This document shows positions 44,122 through 54,397 of a DNA stretch of 64,000 nt, one piece after another. Positions within the stretch are counted from its first letter, which is position 1; each line of letters starts with the position of its first letter. Source of the DNA: Lentimicrobiaceae bacterium (GTDB lineage: Bacteria; Bacteroidota; Bacteroidia; Bacteroidales; Lentimicrobiaceae); contig JACJXH010000002.1 in the NCBI GenBank assembly GCA_020636745.1, positions 496,001 to 560,000 of the forward strand, written 5' to 3'. Both the position numbers and the translations under genes were made by a program. Below the pieces are notes generated by a model. The model was not told where the DNA came from and did not search any database. It was given only the letters and a program-made list of their open reading frames with translations.

Positions 44122-46173
44122 TTATAATTCTTTCAGGTATTTATATATTTCAATCTGCGATCTGAAACGGGGCAGTTTGTCCTGATCTTTGTAAAAGTTA
44201 GGCTCCTGATGGTTAACTATGCGTGCCTTGGTATTGTCTTTAAGTTGTATGCGTAACATTGTTTTTAGTTCCTGTTGCAAACTGCGGTCATAAACCGGGC
44301 ATGCTACCTCAATTCGGTTGTCAAGGTTGCGAACCATCCAGTCGGCACTGGAGATGTAATATTTTTCATCGCCTCCGTTACAGAATACGAAAACACGCGA
44401 ATGCTCCAGAAATTTATCGACAATACTGATAACTTCAATATTGTCGCTTAGTCCCGTAACGCCCGGTACAACTGTACAGGTGCCACGGCATATGATCTGA
44501 ACTTTTACTCCGGCCATTCCAGCCTGATATATTTTGCGAATGATTTTATCATCCACCAGGTTGTTCAGTTTGATAATACACCAGGCTTCTTTGCCTGATT
44601 TGGCATTTTTTATTTCAGTGTTCAACATCCTGAGGTAGAAGTTTCGCATATGAAATGGGGCAACTATCAGGCTATTAAACCTGGGGGGATTATACTTGCT
44701 TTCGAAAAGCTGAAATACACTGTTGACGTCAGCAGTAATTGATGGATTAGAGGTTAGCAGGCTGTCATCAGCATATACTCTGGCTGTTTGTTCATTAAAA
44801 TTCCCAGTCCCGATATTGGCGTAATATGTATTTTTATCACCTTCGCGGCGGCGTATAAGAAGCAGTTTGGAGTGCACTTTAAATCCCGGAATTCCCTGAA
44901 TTAATTTAACTCCTTCTTCCTGCATTTTTTCGGCCCAGTAAATATTGGCTTCTTCGTCAAATCGTGCCTGAAGTTCCATAAATACAGTTACGGATTTGCC
45001 GTTTCGGGCAGCATTTATCAAAGCATTAATTACATTGGAATCGCGTGCTACGCGATAAAGAGTCATTTTTATTGATTTTACCTGAGGGTCAATTGAGGCT
45101 TCGCGCAATAAATCAATGATGTACCCAAAAGACTGGTACGGAAAATGCAGAAAAATATCTCTTTCGCGCATAACCCTCAGAATACTCTCGTTTTTGGGTA
45201 GTTTTCGGTGTTCCAAAGGCTTGGTTGGCGCGTATAACAAGTCATAACGACCAATATTGGGAAACGACATAAAGTCCTTGAAGTTATGATAACGGCCGCT
45301 TTTAGATAATGTATCTGTTTCGTTGATGTCAAGCTTTTGTTTGAGTGTTGCCAGTAGTTTTGCCGGCATATTTTTATCGTAAATAAACCTTACAGGTGCT
45401 CCCAGCTTGCGTTGTTTCAGACTTTCGGTCATTATTTCAAGAAAACTCTTCGAAACATCATTGTCGATGTCGAGTTCTGCGTCGCGCGTAAATTTAAAAG
45501 TATAGGCATCAAAAGTATCATAGCCGAATATCGAAAATATTTCGCCAAAGCAATATCTTATCACATCGTCAAGAAGAATAATGTATTGGTCTTTTCCTTC
45601 GGAAGGGAGTATGACAAAACGCGACAATGGCCCTGCGGGAACCCTGATGACTGCAAATTGCTCATTACCGGGTTCATTCGACCGGGCAAGACGGATGGCC
45701 AGATAAATGGATTTATCGATGAGCGATGAGGATTTCAGATTGCTTAGCATGATGGGGAAAAGTTGCGATCTGACGTGGTCGTTAAAATATCGCCTGATAT
45801 AACTGCCGTGCTCTTCTGAAAGTCCTCTCTCATTTATGATATGAATGCCTTCATGGGCAAGTTCTCTTACCAATTTTCTGAAAATACGGGCAAATTCTTT
45901 TTGTTGCTGGGCATCTATTTTGTTTATTTCTTTGAGGGTACGGCGCGGGTTTGCCATCAGCGAATCATTATTCCGCTTATTGTAGTCAACCAAGCGGTTT
46001 AAGGTGGCTACCCGCACTCTGAAAAATTCATCGAGATTATTTGAGAATATTCCCAAAAATTTCACGCGCTCAATAAGTGGCGTGGTTTCATCTGCGGCTT
46101 CCTGAAGCACACGGCCGTTAAATTCTAACCAACTTAGTTCTCTGTTTACAAATTTTTTTACCGCTTTATTCAT
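44122..46173 (-). CDS. ppk1: Polyphosphate kinase 1
   Basis: The 683-residue enzyme makes long-chain polyphosphate from ATP reversibly. The N-terminal domain (FVNRELSWLEFNGRVLQEA) is typical of PPK1. The phosphorylated histidine lies in FKVHSKLLLIRR, and the second essential histidine in EHSRVFVFCNG. ANIGTGNFNEQTARVY and the C-terminal NLDNRIEVACPV fit the PLD-like catalytic part. The gene follows a SixA-type phosphatase gene by 82 bases on the same strand. That association is common in Bacteroidota and fits phosphate control, but a shared role is inferred. Confidence 0.95.
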   Translation of the reverse strand: MNKAVKKFVNRELSWLEFNGRVLQEAADETTPLIERVKFLGIFSNNLDEFFRVRVATLNRLVDYNKRNNDSLMANPRRTLKEINKIDAQQQKEFARIFRKLVRELAHEGIHIINERGLSEEHGSYIRRYFNDHVRSQLFPIMLSNLKSSSLIDKSIYLAIRLARSNEPGNEQFAVIRVPAGPLSRFVILPSEGKDQYIILLDDVIRYCFGEIFSIFGYDTFDAYTFKFTRDAELDIDNDVSKSFLEIMTESLKQRKLGAPVRFIYDKNMPAKLLATLKQKLDINETDTLSKSGRYHNFKDFMSFPNIGRYDLLYAPTKPLEHRKLPKNESILRVMRERDIFLHFPYQSFGYIIDLLREASIDPQVKSIKMTLYRVARDSNVINALINAARNGKSVTVFMELQARFDEEANIYWAEKMQEEGVKLIQGIPGFKVHSKLLLIRRREGDKNTYYANIGTGNFNEQTARVYADDSLLTSNPSITADVNSVFQLFESKYNPPRFNSLIVAPFHMRNFYLRMLNTEIKNAKSGKEAWCIIKLNNLVDDKIIRKIYQAGMAGVKVQIICRGTCTVVPGVTGLSDNIEVISIVDKFLEHSRVFVFCNGGDEKYYISSADWMVRNLDNRIEVACPVYDRSLQQELKTMLRIQLKDNTKARIVNHQEPNFYKDQDKLPRFRSQIEIYKYLKEL

Positions 46174-46255
46174 AGTCGTTTTCTTTCAGTCATTTCTGCA
46201 TCCGAAACAGAGCAGGCAAGTAAATGTGATTCAGTTGTTTACTTGTAATAAAAGC

Positions 46256-46750
46256 TTATTGAAACATTTTTGGGAAAATGATATATTCTACTTTATAGGA
46301 AGCTTCAGGCAGATTTTCCCATTGATCAGTATCAAAAGTTATGGCCACAACTCCTGATGTAGGCAGGTAATCTATCTTATTTTCCAGGTAGTTATTCGCA
46401 AAGTTAGTAATTGCGGGATTATGGCCTACCATCATTACATGAGAAACCTTTACGGGCAAGTCGAAGAAAATATCCAGAAAATTGTCAGAATCGGACGAAT
46501 AAATTTTCTTCTCTGTTCTGATGTTGTTTTCATCAACATGAAAAGCGTGGGCAATAATTGCCGCAGTTTCTGCAGCTCTTACGGCGTGACTGCTGATAAT
46601 GAAGTCGATAATGGCTTTTCTTTCCTGAAGCTGTGTAATAATAATCCGGGTCCGTTTCAGCCCTTTTTCAAGCAGCGGCCGGTCAAGATCATTTAACTCA
46701 AGTTGCTTCCAAGACGACTTTGCATGACGCATTAGATATAATGTTTTCAT
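46256..46750 (-). CDS. SixA-type phosphohistidine phosphatase
   Basis: The 164-residue histidine phosphatase superfamily protein starts MKTLYLMRHAKSSW. The RHAK (RHG-type) motif carries the catalytic histidine (His9). DLDRPLLEKG and VGHNPAITNF supply the other active-site residues. This short SixA group removes phosphate from histidine in HPt proteins in E. coli; the bacteroidotal members are less well known. I chose the ATG at 46750, because a 30-residue upstream extension has no match and a -7-like box (TAATTTTG, 46789-46796, minus strand) falls inside it. It probably shares a transcript with ppk1. Confidence 0.88.
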   Translation of the reverse strand: MKTLYLMRHAKSSWKQLELNDLDRPLLEKGLKRTRIIITQLQERKAIIDFIISSHAVRAAETAAIIAHAFHVDENNIRTEKKIYSSDSDNFLDIFFDLPVKVSHVMMVGHNPAITNFANNYLENKIDYLPTSGVVAITFDTDQWENLPEASYKVEYIIFPKMFQ

Positions 46751-46990
46751 ATTTAATGGTTTGGTTCCGGTAAATAATGTGAAACATTCAAAATTAGGGC
46801 AATAACTGATTGTTTGGCCATGCCTGATTATAATTAACAATTAAATAATATAAATGGCAGTTAATATCAGAGATTGTTCAGAAAGGGAGAGGGTGTAGTG
46901 ATTTGATTTATGTAATACTTCGCGGGGTTTCCTTTCAAAATTAAAGTTTGCGTTCTGATGCCGGATACCGTGCCCGATTGTTTTATTCTG

Positions 46991-46998
46991 TAAATTTG
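46991..46998 (+). promoter_or_regulatory. Candidate -7 box for xseA
   Basis: TAAATTTG is a perfect TAnnTTTG, 36 bases before the chosen xseA ATG at 47035 and downstream of an alternative TTG at 46948. No TTG is seen at a good -33 distance. Confidence 0.45.
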
Positions 46999-47034
46999 AA
47001 CTTATTTCTGACCCGATTCCTCAATACATTTCAG

Positions 47035-48471
47035 ATGCAGATGCCCCAAGATGACACAAACTTCCATGAACGACAGGTTTATACCCTGTCAGATATTACA
47101 GGAAGTATTGCGCGCATGTTCAGCAAATACTATGCTTCGCCATATTGGATAAGGGCAGAAATCTCAAAGTTGAACTTTTATCCTGCATCTGGCCATTGTT
47201 TTCCTGATTTGGTTGAGAAGTATGAGGGGAAGGTAAAATCGCAGATGCGCAGTATTATCTGGCGAGACGATCTGTTCAGGATTTCACAAAAGTTTGAAAG
47301 TGTGACGCGAGAGCCTTTGCGTGAAGGAATTGCCATCATGTTTCAGGCTTACGTGAAATTTACTTCTGAACACGGCCTTTCGCTCAATATTATTGATATT
47401 GAGCCCCTTTATACTTTGGGTGAGATGGCCAGGGAGAAAATGGCTTCCATTGAGCGGATGAAAAGAGAAGGCATTTTTCAGCTTAATAAGCTGATTCCGC
47501 TGCCATTGTTGCTCAAAAATGTGGCTGTCATCTCTGCCGAAACAAGCAAAGGATATAATGATTTGATGGTTACCCTGAACAATAATCAGTCAGGTTATCA
47601 GTTTATTACAGATTTGTTCCCTGCTTTTCTTCAAGGTGATGGAGCCGTTGAATCTATCAGAAAACAATTAAAGAGAATAAAATCTGTCAGCAGTCAGTAT
47701 GATGCTGTATTAATTATCAGGGGCGGAGGCGACGAAGTTGGGATGGCCTGTTATGATCATTATGATTTGGCGCGTGACGTGGCATTGTTTCCTTTGCCGG
47801 TAATCACAGGCATCGGGCATTCAACCAATGAAACTGTGGTAGAAATGGTGGCTTGTGTGAATAAAATAACCCCAACTGACGTAGCACATTTTCTTATTGA
47901 GAGCTTTCGCAACTTTGACGAGAGAATTCAAACGGCTGCATCTGCATTAAGCCAAAGTGCAAGGTTGATGCTTGCAAATGAGTATCTGCAGTTTGAAAAA
48001 TCAACCGGTGCCTTCTTTCAGGCCGGACAAGCATTTTTAGAACATGAGCGGGAAACGCTCGGTCAAATGGCGCTTGATATCAGGGAGTCGGTAAATGTGG
48101 CGGTCTTTAATCATCGCATAGCACTCAGCCGTTACGAATCGTCACTTGTCATGCAACCGGTTCAGCTGTTGCTCAAAAATAGGGTAAAACTGAAAGAACA
48201 TCAGAAAATACTGGGCATTTATCATCGGCACTTACTCGTAAATCAATCGCAAAATCTTGATAGCCTGGAGCAACGGGTACGATTGCTCGATCCGGTTAAT
48301 GTGCTTAAACGTGGTTTTACTATCACCCGCTTCAAGGGAAAGGCCATCGGAGCTGATAATCCGGTTGAAGCAGGTGCCAGCCTGGTGACTGAAACTATGC
48401 ATGAAATGATTGAAAGTACTGTTACCGGTATTAAAACTGTTGAACAGGGTCAGGTCTTTCCGGCTGATTAA
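47035..48471 (+). CDS. xseA: Exodeoxyribonuclease VII large subunit
   Basis: The 478-residue subunit carries the nuclease function of ExoVII, which degrades single-stranded DNA from both ends. The N-terminal OB-fold (YTLSDITGSIARMFSKYY, WIRAEISKLNFY) comes first. The central catalytic region follows with IIRGGGDEVGM, LPVITGIGHSTNETV and NKITPTDVAHFLIE. A long coiled-coil-like helical region leads to the C-terminal LDPVNVLKRGF. The start at 47035 (or 47041, two codons later) is preferred because the promoter box lies upstream of it. The small subunit gene xseB is 217 bases downstream with its own -7 box. Confidence 0.92.
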   Translation: MQMPQDDTNFHERQVYTLSDITGSIARMFSKYYASPYWIRAEISKLNFYPASGHCFPDLVEKYEGKVKSQMRSIIWRDDLFRISQKFESVTREPLREGIAIMFQAYVKFTSEHGLSLNIIDIEPLYTLGEMAREKMASIERMKREGIFQLNKLIPLPLLLKNVAVISAETSKGYNDLMVTLNNNQSGYQFITDLFPAFLQGDGAVESIRKQLKRIKSVSSQYDAVLIIRGGGDEVGMACYDHYDLARDVALFPLPVITGIGHSTNETVVEMVACVNKITPTDVAHFLIESFRNFDERIQTAASALSQSARLMLANEYLQFEKSTGAFFQAGQAFLEHERETLGQMALDIRESVNVAVFNHRIALSRYESSLVMQPVQLLLKNRVKLKEHQKILGIYHRHLLVNQSQNLDSLEQRVRLLDPVNVLKRGFTITRFKGKAIGADNPVEAGASLVTETMHEMIESTVTGIKTVEQGQVFPAD

Positions 48472-48655
48472 CAGGCTGCTCATTCTGATACAAAGGAAGT
48501 TTATGTGGGTGATAAGCAATGGGCTGTTTTCGTTTTTTCTTTGCTGTTTTTTTCGATTACAAAGCTGAATTTTTAATGCCTGAATGCAGAGTTGCGACTT
48601 TGTTAGTATTTAATTCATTATTGAGAGTGTTTATTCAAACACAGCAAATCTTGCT

Positions 48656-48663
48656 TACTTTTG
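48656..48663 (+). promoter_or_regulatory. Candidate -7 box for xseB
   Basis: TACTTTTG matches TAnnTTTG and lies 26 bases before the xseB ATG. Together with the 217-base gap after xseA, this suggests xseB has its own promoter. Confidence 0.45.
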
Positions 48664-48688
48664 TACTGTACTAAGAATTGAATTAAAC

Positions 48689-48904
48689 ATGAGCCCAGCT
48701 ATTACTTATACCGAAGCAATTCTTGAACTTGAAACCATAGTTTCTGACATTGAAAATGCCTCTATCGGGGTGGATGAGTTATCGGAAAAAGTTAAACGTG
48801 CAGCTGAGTTAATCAAAATCTGCCGCAATAAACTTACTTCCACCGATAAGGAAGTTAATTCGATACTTAAAAGCCTGGGGGCTGATGATGCCATAGTTGA
48901 ATAG
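48689..48904 (+). CDS. xseB: Exodeoxyribonuclease VII small subunit
   Basis: The 71-residue protein matches XseB in length and motifs: ITYTEAILELETIVSDIEN near the N-terminus and VDELSEKVKRAAELIKICRNKL, which form the two helices that bind the long helical arm of XseA. It is needed to hold the nuclease complex in its active form. It follows xseA on the same strand. Confidence 0.92.
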   Translation: MSPAITYTEAILELETIVSDIENASIGVDELSEKVKRAAELIKICRNKLTSTDKEVNSILKSLGADDAIVE

Positions 48905-48979
48905 CATTTCCTTGTTTTTCCTTACAATCTTCTATTATCAGTTCACAATTTTGTTTTACTGCTTAACACCCAAACACAA

Positions 48980-51133
48980 GTGAAGGCTTTCAGGGAAAGG
49001 CGAAAACTCAGCAGTTCATGGTTGAACATTGCGATTATCGCAGTTGTGGCTGTGCTTTTGTGGCTGATTTTACAGGCCGGAAAAACTTTTGAACACAATA
49101 AAGGGCTGGCATCACTGGTCAGCAAAACTTCCTCCGGTTCTTCCGGTATTTTTAATTTTCATGAGGTGATTAATTTGCATCACCCGCTTTCGGTATTAAT
49201 TCTTCAGATTCTGATTATTATATTGGTATCCAGGGTGCTGGGGTGGGTGCTTTCGCTCATCAACCAACCTACTGTTATTGGCGAAATCCTGGCCGGTATT
49301 TTGTTAGGCCCATCCTTATTAGGTCTTTATTTTCCTGAAGCAACCGTTTTTCTTTTTCCTGTTGAGTCTCTCGGAAACCTTCAAATACTCAGCCAGATAG
49401 GACTTATTCTTTTTATGTTTATAATTGGAATGGAGCTCGATATCGGACTTTTGCGACAGAAAGCAAAGGCTGCTGTTTTTATCAGCAACACGAGTATTGT
49501 AGTACCATTTGTGATGGGGGCCGGATTGGCTTATTTCCTTTTCGAATCATTCGCTCCGGCAGGCTCCCGTTTTATTTCTTTCGCTTTGTTTATGGGCATT
49601 GCAATGAGTATAACTGCTTTCCCCGTACTTGCGCGCATTGTGCAGGAGAGAGGCATGACCCGCACACCCCTGGGCATGACAGCTATTACCTGCGCAGCCG
49701 TTAATGATATTACTGCCTGGGGAATTTTGGCCCTGGTAGTGGCTATTGCCAATGCTTCAGCCGTGAGTGGTGCCTTGTTTACCATATTTTTATCGCTGCT
49801 TTATATTGTTTTAATGTTGTTCTTTATCAGGCCATTCCTGAATAAGGTCGCGCTTAAATATACTGTCAGAGAGACTGTTAGTAAAATGATTGTAGCAGTT
49901 GTCCTCAGCACCATGCTTTTGTCGGCCTACATTACAGAAGTAATTGGCATTCATGCACTTTTTGGAGCTTTTATGGCAGGCGTTATCATTCCCGATAATG
50001 TGAGGTTTAAGCAAATTATAGCCGAAAAGATTGAGGATGTAAGTCTGGTTTTATTGCTTCCTTTATTTTTTGTTTATACCGGACTACGAACCCAGATTGG
50101 TTTATTGAACGACGCTTCACTTTGGCTCACCGGTCTGTTGGTGGTTGCTGTTGCTGTTACAGGAAAATTCGCAGGTAGTGCATTGGCCGCCAGATATACC
50201 GGCCAGGCTTGGAAGGATAGTCTTCTCATTGGTGCACTTATGAATACCCGTGGTTTAATTGAACTTGTTGCTTTAAATATTGGCTATGATATTGGCGTAC
50301 TTTCTCCCGAAATATTTACCATTTTAGTACTTATGGCGCTGATTACCACTTTTATGACCGGTCCGGCCATTGCGTTTATCAACTTTCTGTTTAAAAGGCC
50401 AGAGGATGAAAGTGCTGCATTGTCTACAATCAGGGTGCTCATTGCTTTTGGCCCTTCAGAAGCTGGAGGTAAATTGACCATGATGGTGAATGCTTTGTTT
50501 GGAAACAGAAAAAAAAGGTTAAAACTATCAGCCCTGCACCTGACACCCAATACTGAAATTTCTATTAAAAATGCCCGATTGTTTGAAGAAGAAGCATTTC
50601 GCCATGTAAAAAAGGTGGCTGCTCATGCAGGAATTGAAGTCAAAACAATTTATCGCACAGCAGAGAATGTAACACAGGAAATCTCAAAAACTGCCAACCG
50701 GGGCAAATTTGATTTATTAGTAGTTGGCAGTTCCAGACCTTTGCTTAGCCAGGATGAAACTGGGGGGAAAGCCCGGTATTTCTTTGATAAAGTGAAATGC
50801 AATGTGGGATTGCTTATCGACAAGGGGTTTGAAGAAATCAGGTCTGTATTGATTATTATGGAATCTGAAGATGATAATTTTATGCAGATGCTTGCCCGCG
50901 GATTTAATCCGCAGTGTCATGTTGATTATACCTGTTTGTTATCAAATAATTCATCAGATAAATCAGCTGTAAATACAGAAATTCGTCATATCCGCTTCCC
51001 TGAAACGGATGACAACCTCAGGAACTACGATCTGATTATTGCAACCATTGATTGTTATAGAAATCAACGAGAGGTTAACGCGTCATGGGTGGATGGCAAC
51101 GCTTCTCTTTTGCTCATCAGTCGGAGTCAATAG
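48980..51133 (+). CDS. KefB/CPA2-type cation:proton antiporter with C-terminal Usp-like domain
   Basis: The product has 717 residues from a GTG start. An extra N-terminal membrane segment and a short outside loop precede the CPA2 core of about 12 helices (INQPTVIGEILAGILLGPSLLG, FMFIIGMELD, IAMSITAFPVLARIVQERG, ALFGAFMAGVIIP, GLIELVALNIG). The last 240 residues (KARYFFDKVKCNVGLLIDKG) resemble a universal-stress-protein-type nucleotide-binding domain; I see no TrkA-N (Rossmann) domain of the classic KefB. It should exchange Na+ or K+ for protons. The ion is not decidable. The gene stops five bases from the convergent psuG stop. Confidence 0.87.
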   Translation: MKAFRERRKLSSSWLNIAIIAVVAVLLWLILQAGKTFEHNKGLASLVSKTSSGSSGIFNFHEVINLHHPLSVLILQILIIILVSRVLGWVLSLINQPTVIGEILAGILLGPSLLGLYFPEATVFLFPVESLGNLQILSQIGLILFMFIIGMELDIGLLRQKAKAAVFISNTSIVVPFVMGAGLAYFLFESFAPAGSRFISFALFMGIAMSITAFPVLARIVQERGMTRTPLGMTAITCAAVNDITAWGILALVVAIANASAVSGALFTIFLSLLYIVLMLFFIRPFLNKVALKYTVRETVSKMIVAVVLSTMLLSAYITEVIGIHALFGAFMAGVIIPDNVRFKQIIAEKIEDVSLVLLLPLFFVYTGLRTQIGLLNDASLWLTGLLVVAVAVTGKFAGSALAARYTGQAWKDSLLIGALMNTRGLIELVALNIGYDIGVLSPEIFTILVLMALITTFMTGPAIAFINFLFKRPEDESAALSTIRVLIAFGPSEAGGKLTMMVNALFGNRKKRLKLSALHLTPNTEISIKNARLFEEEAFRHVKKVAAHAGIEVKTIYRTAENVTQEISKTANRGKFDLLVVGSSRPLLSQDETGGKARYFFDKVKCNVGLLIDKGFEEIRSVLIIMESEDDNFMQMLARGFNPQCHVDYTCLLSNNSSDKSAVNTEIRHIRFPETDDNLRNYDLIIATIDCYRNQREVNASWVDGNASLLLISRSQ

Positions 51134-51138
51134 TATCA

Positions 51139-52062
51139 TCAGGCGAAGGGCTTTTCATAACTGCATGCAATTTTTGCACCCAGGGCTGCATTGCTTTTAA
51201 CAAGCGCAATATTGGCAGCAAGACTCTCGCCTCCTGTTTGCTCAGCAATTGTTTTAAGCAGGAAAGGCGTAATTTTTTTACCTGTAATATTTTGTTTATT
51301 TGCCTCCTCAAGGGCAGTTTTGATGTAAGTTTCCATTGTTGAAAAGGGGACTTCCATTGACTTTGGAATCGGGTTGGCAATTAATACCGAACCATTCAGA
51401 TTGAGTTCCCATTTAGCGCGGAGCATATCAGCAATGGCGGAGGGAGAATCAAGACGAAGAGGGGAAATATATCCGCTGTTTTGTGAATAGAAAGCCGGAA
51501 AATTGTCCTGACCATAAGTAACCACAGGAACGCCTGCTGTTTCGAGGTATTCAAGGGTAAGACCGATATCAAGAATTGATTTTACCCCTGCCGATATCAC
51601 TGCAACATTTGTTTGCGCCATTTCGAACAGGTCGGCAGATATGTCCATACTGGTTTCAGCACCCCGGTGAACACCTCCTATGCCTCCGGTCACAAAAATC
51701 CTGATACCGGCCATAGATGCAATACGCATGGTAGAGGCTACTGTGGTTGCTCCCTGAATCTTTTGACTGATAACGTAGGGCATATCCCGGAGGCTTACTT
51801 TCCATACATTTTCTGCATTGCCCAGCATTTCCAGCTGAGATGGGTTTAACCCAATGCATAGTTTGCCTTCAAGGATGGCAATTGTGGCAGGAATAGCACC
51901 ATTTTCTCTTACAATAGCTTCAACTTCCAAGGCCGTTTCAATATTCTGGGGGTAAGGCATGCCATGGGCAATGATTGTTGATTCTAACGCAACCACGGGT
52001 TTTCCATCGGAGATGGCTGCTTTAACTTCAGGGTGTATGTTGAGGTAATCTGCTGATTTCAT
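51139..52062 (-). CDS. psuG: Pseudouridine-5'-phosphate glycosidase
   Basis: The 307-residue enzyme splits pseudouridine 5'-phosphate into uracil and ribose 5-phosphate. The N-terminal VVALESTIIAHGMPYPQN, VSLRDMPYVISQKIQGATTVASTM, GIRIFVTGGIGGVHRG and SAGVKSILDIGLTLEYLETAGVPVVTYG are the signature segments of PsuG. It lies five bases downstream of the kinase gene psuK on the same strand, so the two form a complete pseudouridine breakdown operon. No dedicated uptake gene is visible. Confidence 0.94.
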   Translation of the reverse strand: MKSADYLNIHPEVKAAISDGKPVVALESTIIAHGMPYPQNIETALEVEAIVRENGAIPATIAILEGKLCIGLNPSQLEMLGNAENVWKVSLRDMPYVISQKIQGATTVASTMRIASMAGIRIFVTGGIGGVHRGAETSMDISADLFEMAQTNVAVISAGVKSILDIGLTLEYLETAGVPVVTYGQDNFPAFYSQNSGYISPLRLDSPSAIADMLRAKWELNLNGSVLIANPIPKSMEVPFSTMETYIKTALEEANKQNITGKKITPFLLKTIAEQTGGESLAANIALVKSNAALGAKIACSYEKPFA

Positions 52063-52067
52063 GTGAA

Positions 52068-53000
52068 TTATTTGTAATTAAGATAAGTTTCCTCCAGTAA
52101 ATCAAAATTAAGATCGGCACGCATCGCACCTTTAACTTCAAGAACAAGGGCTGACATGGCATGTCCGTAGCGCACACATTCCTCTATGCTACGGTTCATT
52201 AGCCAGGCATGTATCCATCCCGCCAATCCTGCATCTCCTGCACCTGTTGTATCTGTAACATTTACCACAGGAGCGTCCAGTTTGTAGCTGTAATTTTTTG
52301 CAAAGATACCTGAACCATGCTTACCGTTTCGTATCCAAATAAACTTTACACCTTTTTCAAGAACTCCGCTGATGAGTGCATTTGTATTTGTTTCAGCATG
52401 GTTTCCCGAAATGGCAAGCATTTCATCACGGTTTGGTGTGATGAGTAACACATCCTGAAGGTCGGCTTGTAAAAGCCGGGCTGCTTTGGGCACTGATACC
52501 GGTTCAATAATGCATGGTATTTGCTCGCTTCGGCTAAAGTTTAGCAGCCATTTTAAAGTATATGCATTCAGATTGGTGTCAATCAGAAGAAGAGAAGCTG
52601 TTTTGAGAAGATCTGTCTTTTGCCGGAGAAAGTCAGGATTGATCTGTTCCTCAAAATGAGTGGATACGGCTCCTGCAAACAAATCGCCATCAGGCGAAAG
52701 AACAGCTGCAAACCGCCCTGTTTCAAAATCGTTGATGATAGCGTGTGTAATTCCAATGCCACATGACTGGCATTCATTCATGAGCCATTTGCCTCCCGGA
52801 TCAGAGCCAAAATGAGTGATAAGTTCAACCTGATGGCCAAGCAATGACAAATGGCTGGCAATATTGCGGGCTACTCCGCCAGCCGAACGGTAATAAGCAG
52901 CCGGATTCGAAGTTCCTCTTACAGGTTGCGCATGACAAATGTAACTTTCGTCAATCAAGGCTGCACCAATGCAGATAATAGGATTTTTTCTCACAGCCAT
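52068..53000 (-). CDS. psuK: Pseudouridine kinase (PfkB family)
   Basis: The 310-residue PfkB/ribokinase-type sugar kinase has the N-terminal GGVARNIASHLSLLG and the C-terminal signature VTDTTGAGDAGLAGW, in which the Asp is the catalytic base. The N-terminus IICIGAALIDESYIC is typical. Because psuG follows five bases downstream, the substrate is inferred to be pseudouridine, giving pseudouridine 5'-phosphate for PsuG. The family by itself could also use other nucleosides or sugars. Confidence 0.88.
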   Translation of the reverse strand: MAVRKNPIICIGAALIDESYICHAQPVRGTSNPAAYYRSAGGVARNIASHLSLLGHQVELITHFGSDPGGKWLMNECQSCGIGITHAIINDFETGRFAAVLSPDGDLFAGAVSTHFEEQINPDFLRQKTDLLKTASLLLIDTNLNAYTLKWLLNFSRSEQIPCIIEPVSVPKAARLLQADLQDVLLITPNRDEMLAISGNHAETNTNALISGVLEKGVKFIWIRNGKHGSGIFAKNYSYKLDAPVVNVTDTTGAGDAGLAGWIHAWLMNRSIEECVRYGHAMSALVLEVKGAMRADLNFDLLEETYLNYK

Positions 53001-53294
53001 AAAAGTAATTATTTTCAGGATGATTTAGTATTGCCAGGCCGAAGTCCATTTGTTTTTTTAAATCGTTGACTTATGATGTTTTATACCTGCAAAGTAAGCT
53101 CCGGTTGTCTGACAGGCTTTTTCAGGCTCATTTATTTTGATTAGTTTTCTGATGATTGAATTACTTTTGAGGGATTTATGCGATCTATAACCAAAGCAAT
53201 CAATTCGTTTAACCAAGAGTTCGGGATTAAAAAATCTGAACATGGAAAGAGTTGCTTTAAATCATTAATTTTATCTCGAAAAAAACATCCAATT

Positions 53295-54332
53295 ATGATA
53301 AGAAGAGCACTTTTTACACTTTTGGCTTTTTATTTTGTGGCTGGTGCAATTGGTCAGACTGTTCTGAAATATGAAACACATGCAATTGAAGCTGATTCAA
53401 AGAATGCGATGAAACTTACTGATTATATGGAGGCTGGATCTTCCGGCAGAAATGTAATCTGGGATTTTACTGCATTGCAACTTAAGAGCGATTTTGAAGG
53501 CAGTGCTGAACAAGCCGGATATTCTGACTACGCTTCTTATTTTCAGCAAGCTAATGTAGTTGTTCAGGAGTTCGGAAATTATTTTTTCTTTCAGGTTTCT
53601 AAGCAGGGAATTGAGCAGTATGGATTTTTATCGGCCGATAAAAAGACCCTTATCGTATATGATGTGCCCTTTGTAAAAATGAAATTTCCATTTTCATATG
53701 GGAATTCTTTTCAGGGTGATTACCATGGGACTCTTACCAACGAATGCAACAGCGGGATAATATCGGGCAATTACAAAATTGAAGCTGATGGGCTGGGCTC
53801 GCTGCTTCTGCCCGGTGATGTTTCGTATGACAATGTGTTGAGGGTAAAAGAAACCAAAATATTCACCGAAACAGTGAATAACAAATCCACAGATGTTGAA
53901 ATGCTTACTTATCGCTGGTATATAAATGAGAATCCATATCCTATAATGGCGCTCATCAGCAAGACATTTCACATGCCCGATGGAAATATGACAGTTTCTA
54001 ATCAGGCTGCCTACAATGATATTATGATTAGCCAGCCTGGTTCTGTACTTGCACTTAACAGCCTGGCAGGTGAAAACAATTTTAATGCATTCCCTAATCC
54101 GTTCAGCGACAGAATTGCCATTGAGTTTGAGCTTGGGAAAGAATCAGGTGTAAGCTTGTCATTATTTAACATGAACGGACAATTGATAAAGGAATTGGCT
54201 GGCGGTAAATTGTCGCAAGGGAAACATTCTGTCAGTATTTCAGGCAAAGAGCTGAATCTGGCCAAGGGTACTTATTTGTTGAAACTCATTGCTGACGGAG
54301 TTGAAACATCATTGAAGATTGTTAAGCAATAG
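53295..54332 (+). CDS. T9SS-exported protein of unknown function
   Basis: The 345-residue protein has a signal peptide (about 1-20, ending GAIGQ). A region of about 240 residues that I do not recognise follows; it contains SSGRNVIWDFTALQLKSDF and CNSGIISGNYKIEADGLGSLLLPG and looks beta-rich. A type A T9SS sorting domain (FNAFPNPFSDRIAIEFEL ... GTYLLKLIADG) ends it. The ATG at 53295 starts the signal peptide; the frame open from 53178 adds 39 unrelated, basic residues. It is exported to the surface or released. The neighbours give no hint of function. Confidence 0.8.
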   Translation: MIRRALFTLLAFYFVAGAIGQTVLKYETHAIEADSKNAMKLTDYMEAGSSGRNVIWDFTALQLKSDFEGSAEQAGYSDYASYFQQANVVVQEFGNYFFFQVSKQGIEQYGFLSADKKTLIVYDVPFVKMKFPFSYGNSFQGDYHGTLTNECNSGIISGNYKIEADGLGSLLLPGDVSYDNVLRVKETKIFTETVNNKSTDVEMLTYRWYINENPYPIMALISKTFHMPDGNMTVSNQAAYNDIMISQPGSVLALNSLAGENNFNAFPNPFSDRIAIEFELGKESGVSLSLFNMNGQLIKELAGGKLSQGKHSVSISGKELNLAKGTYLLKLIADGVETSLKIVKQ

Positions 54333-54397
54333 TATTAATGCAATTATGTTTGCCTGATTAAGGCTTAGTTGCAGACCTGATTCAATTAATTATAAAA

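Noticed and set aside
46948..47034. An upstream TTG start for xseA.
   Set aside because: The -7 box at 46991-46998 lies inside this stretch and the XseA-like sequence begins only after 47041.
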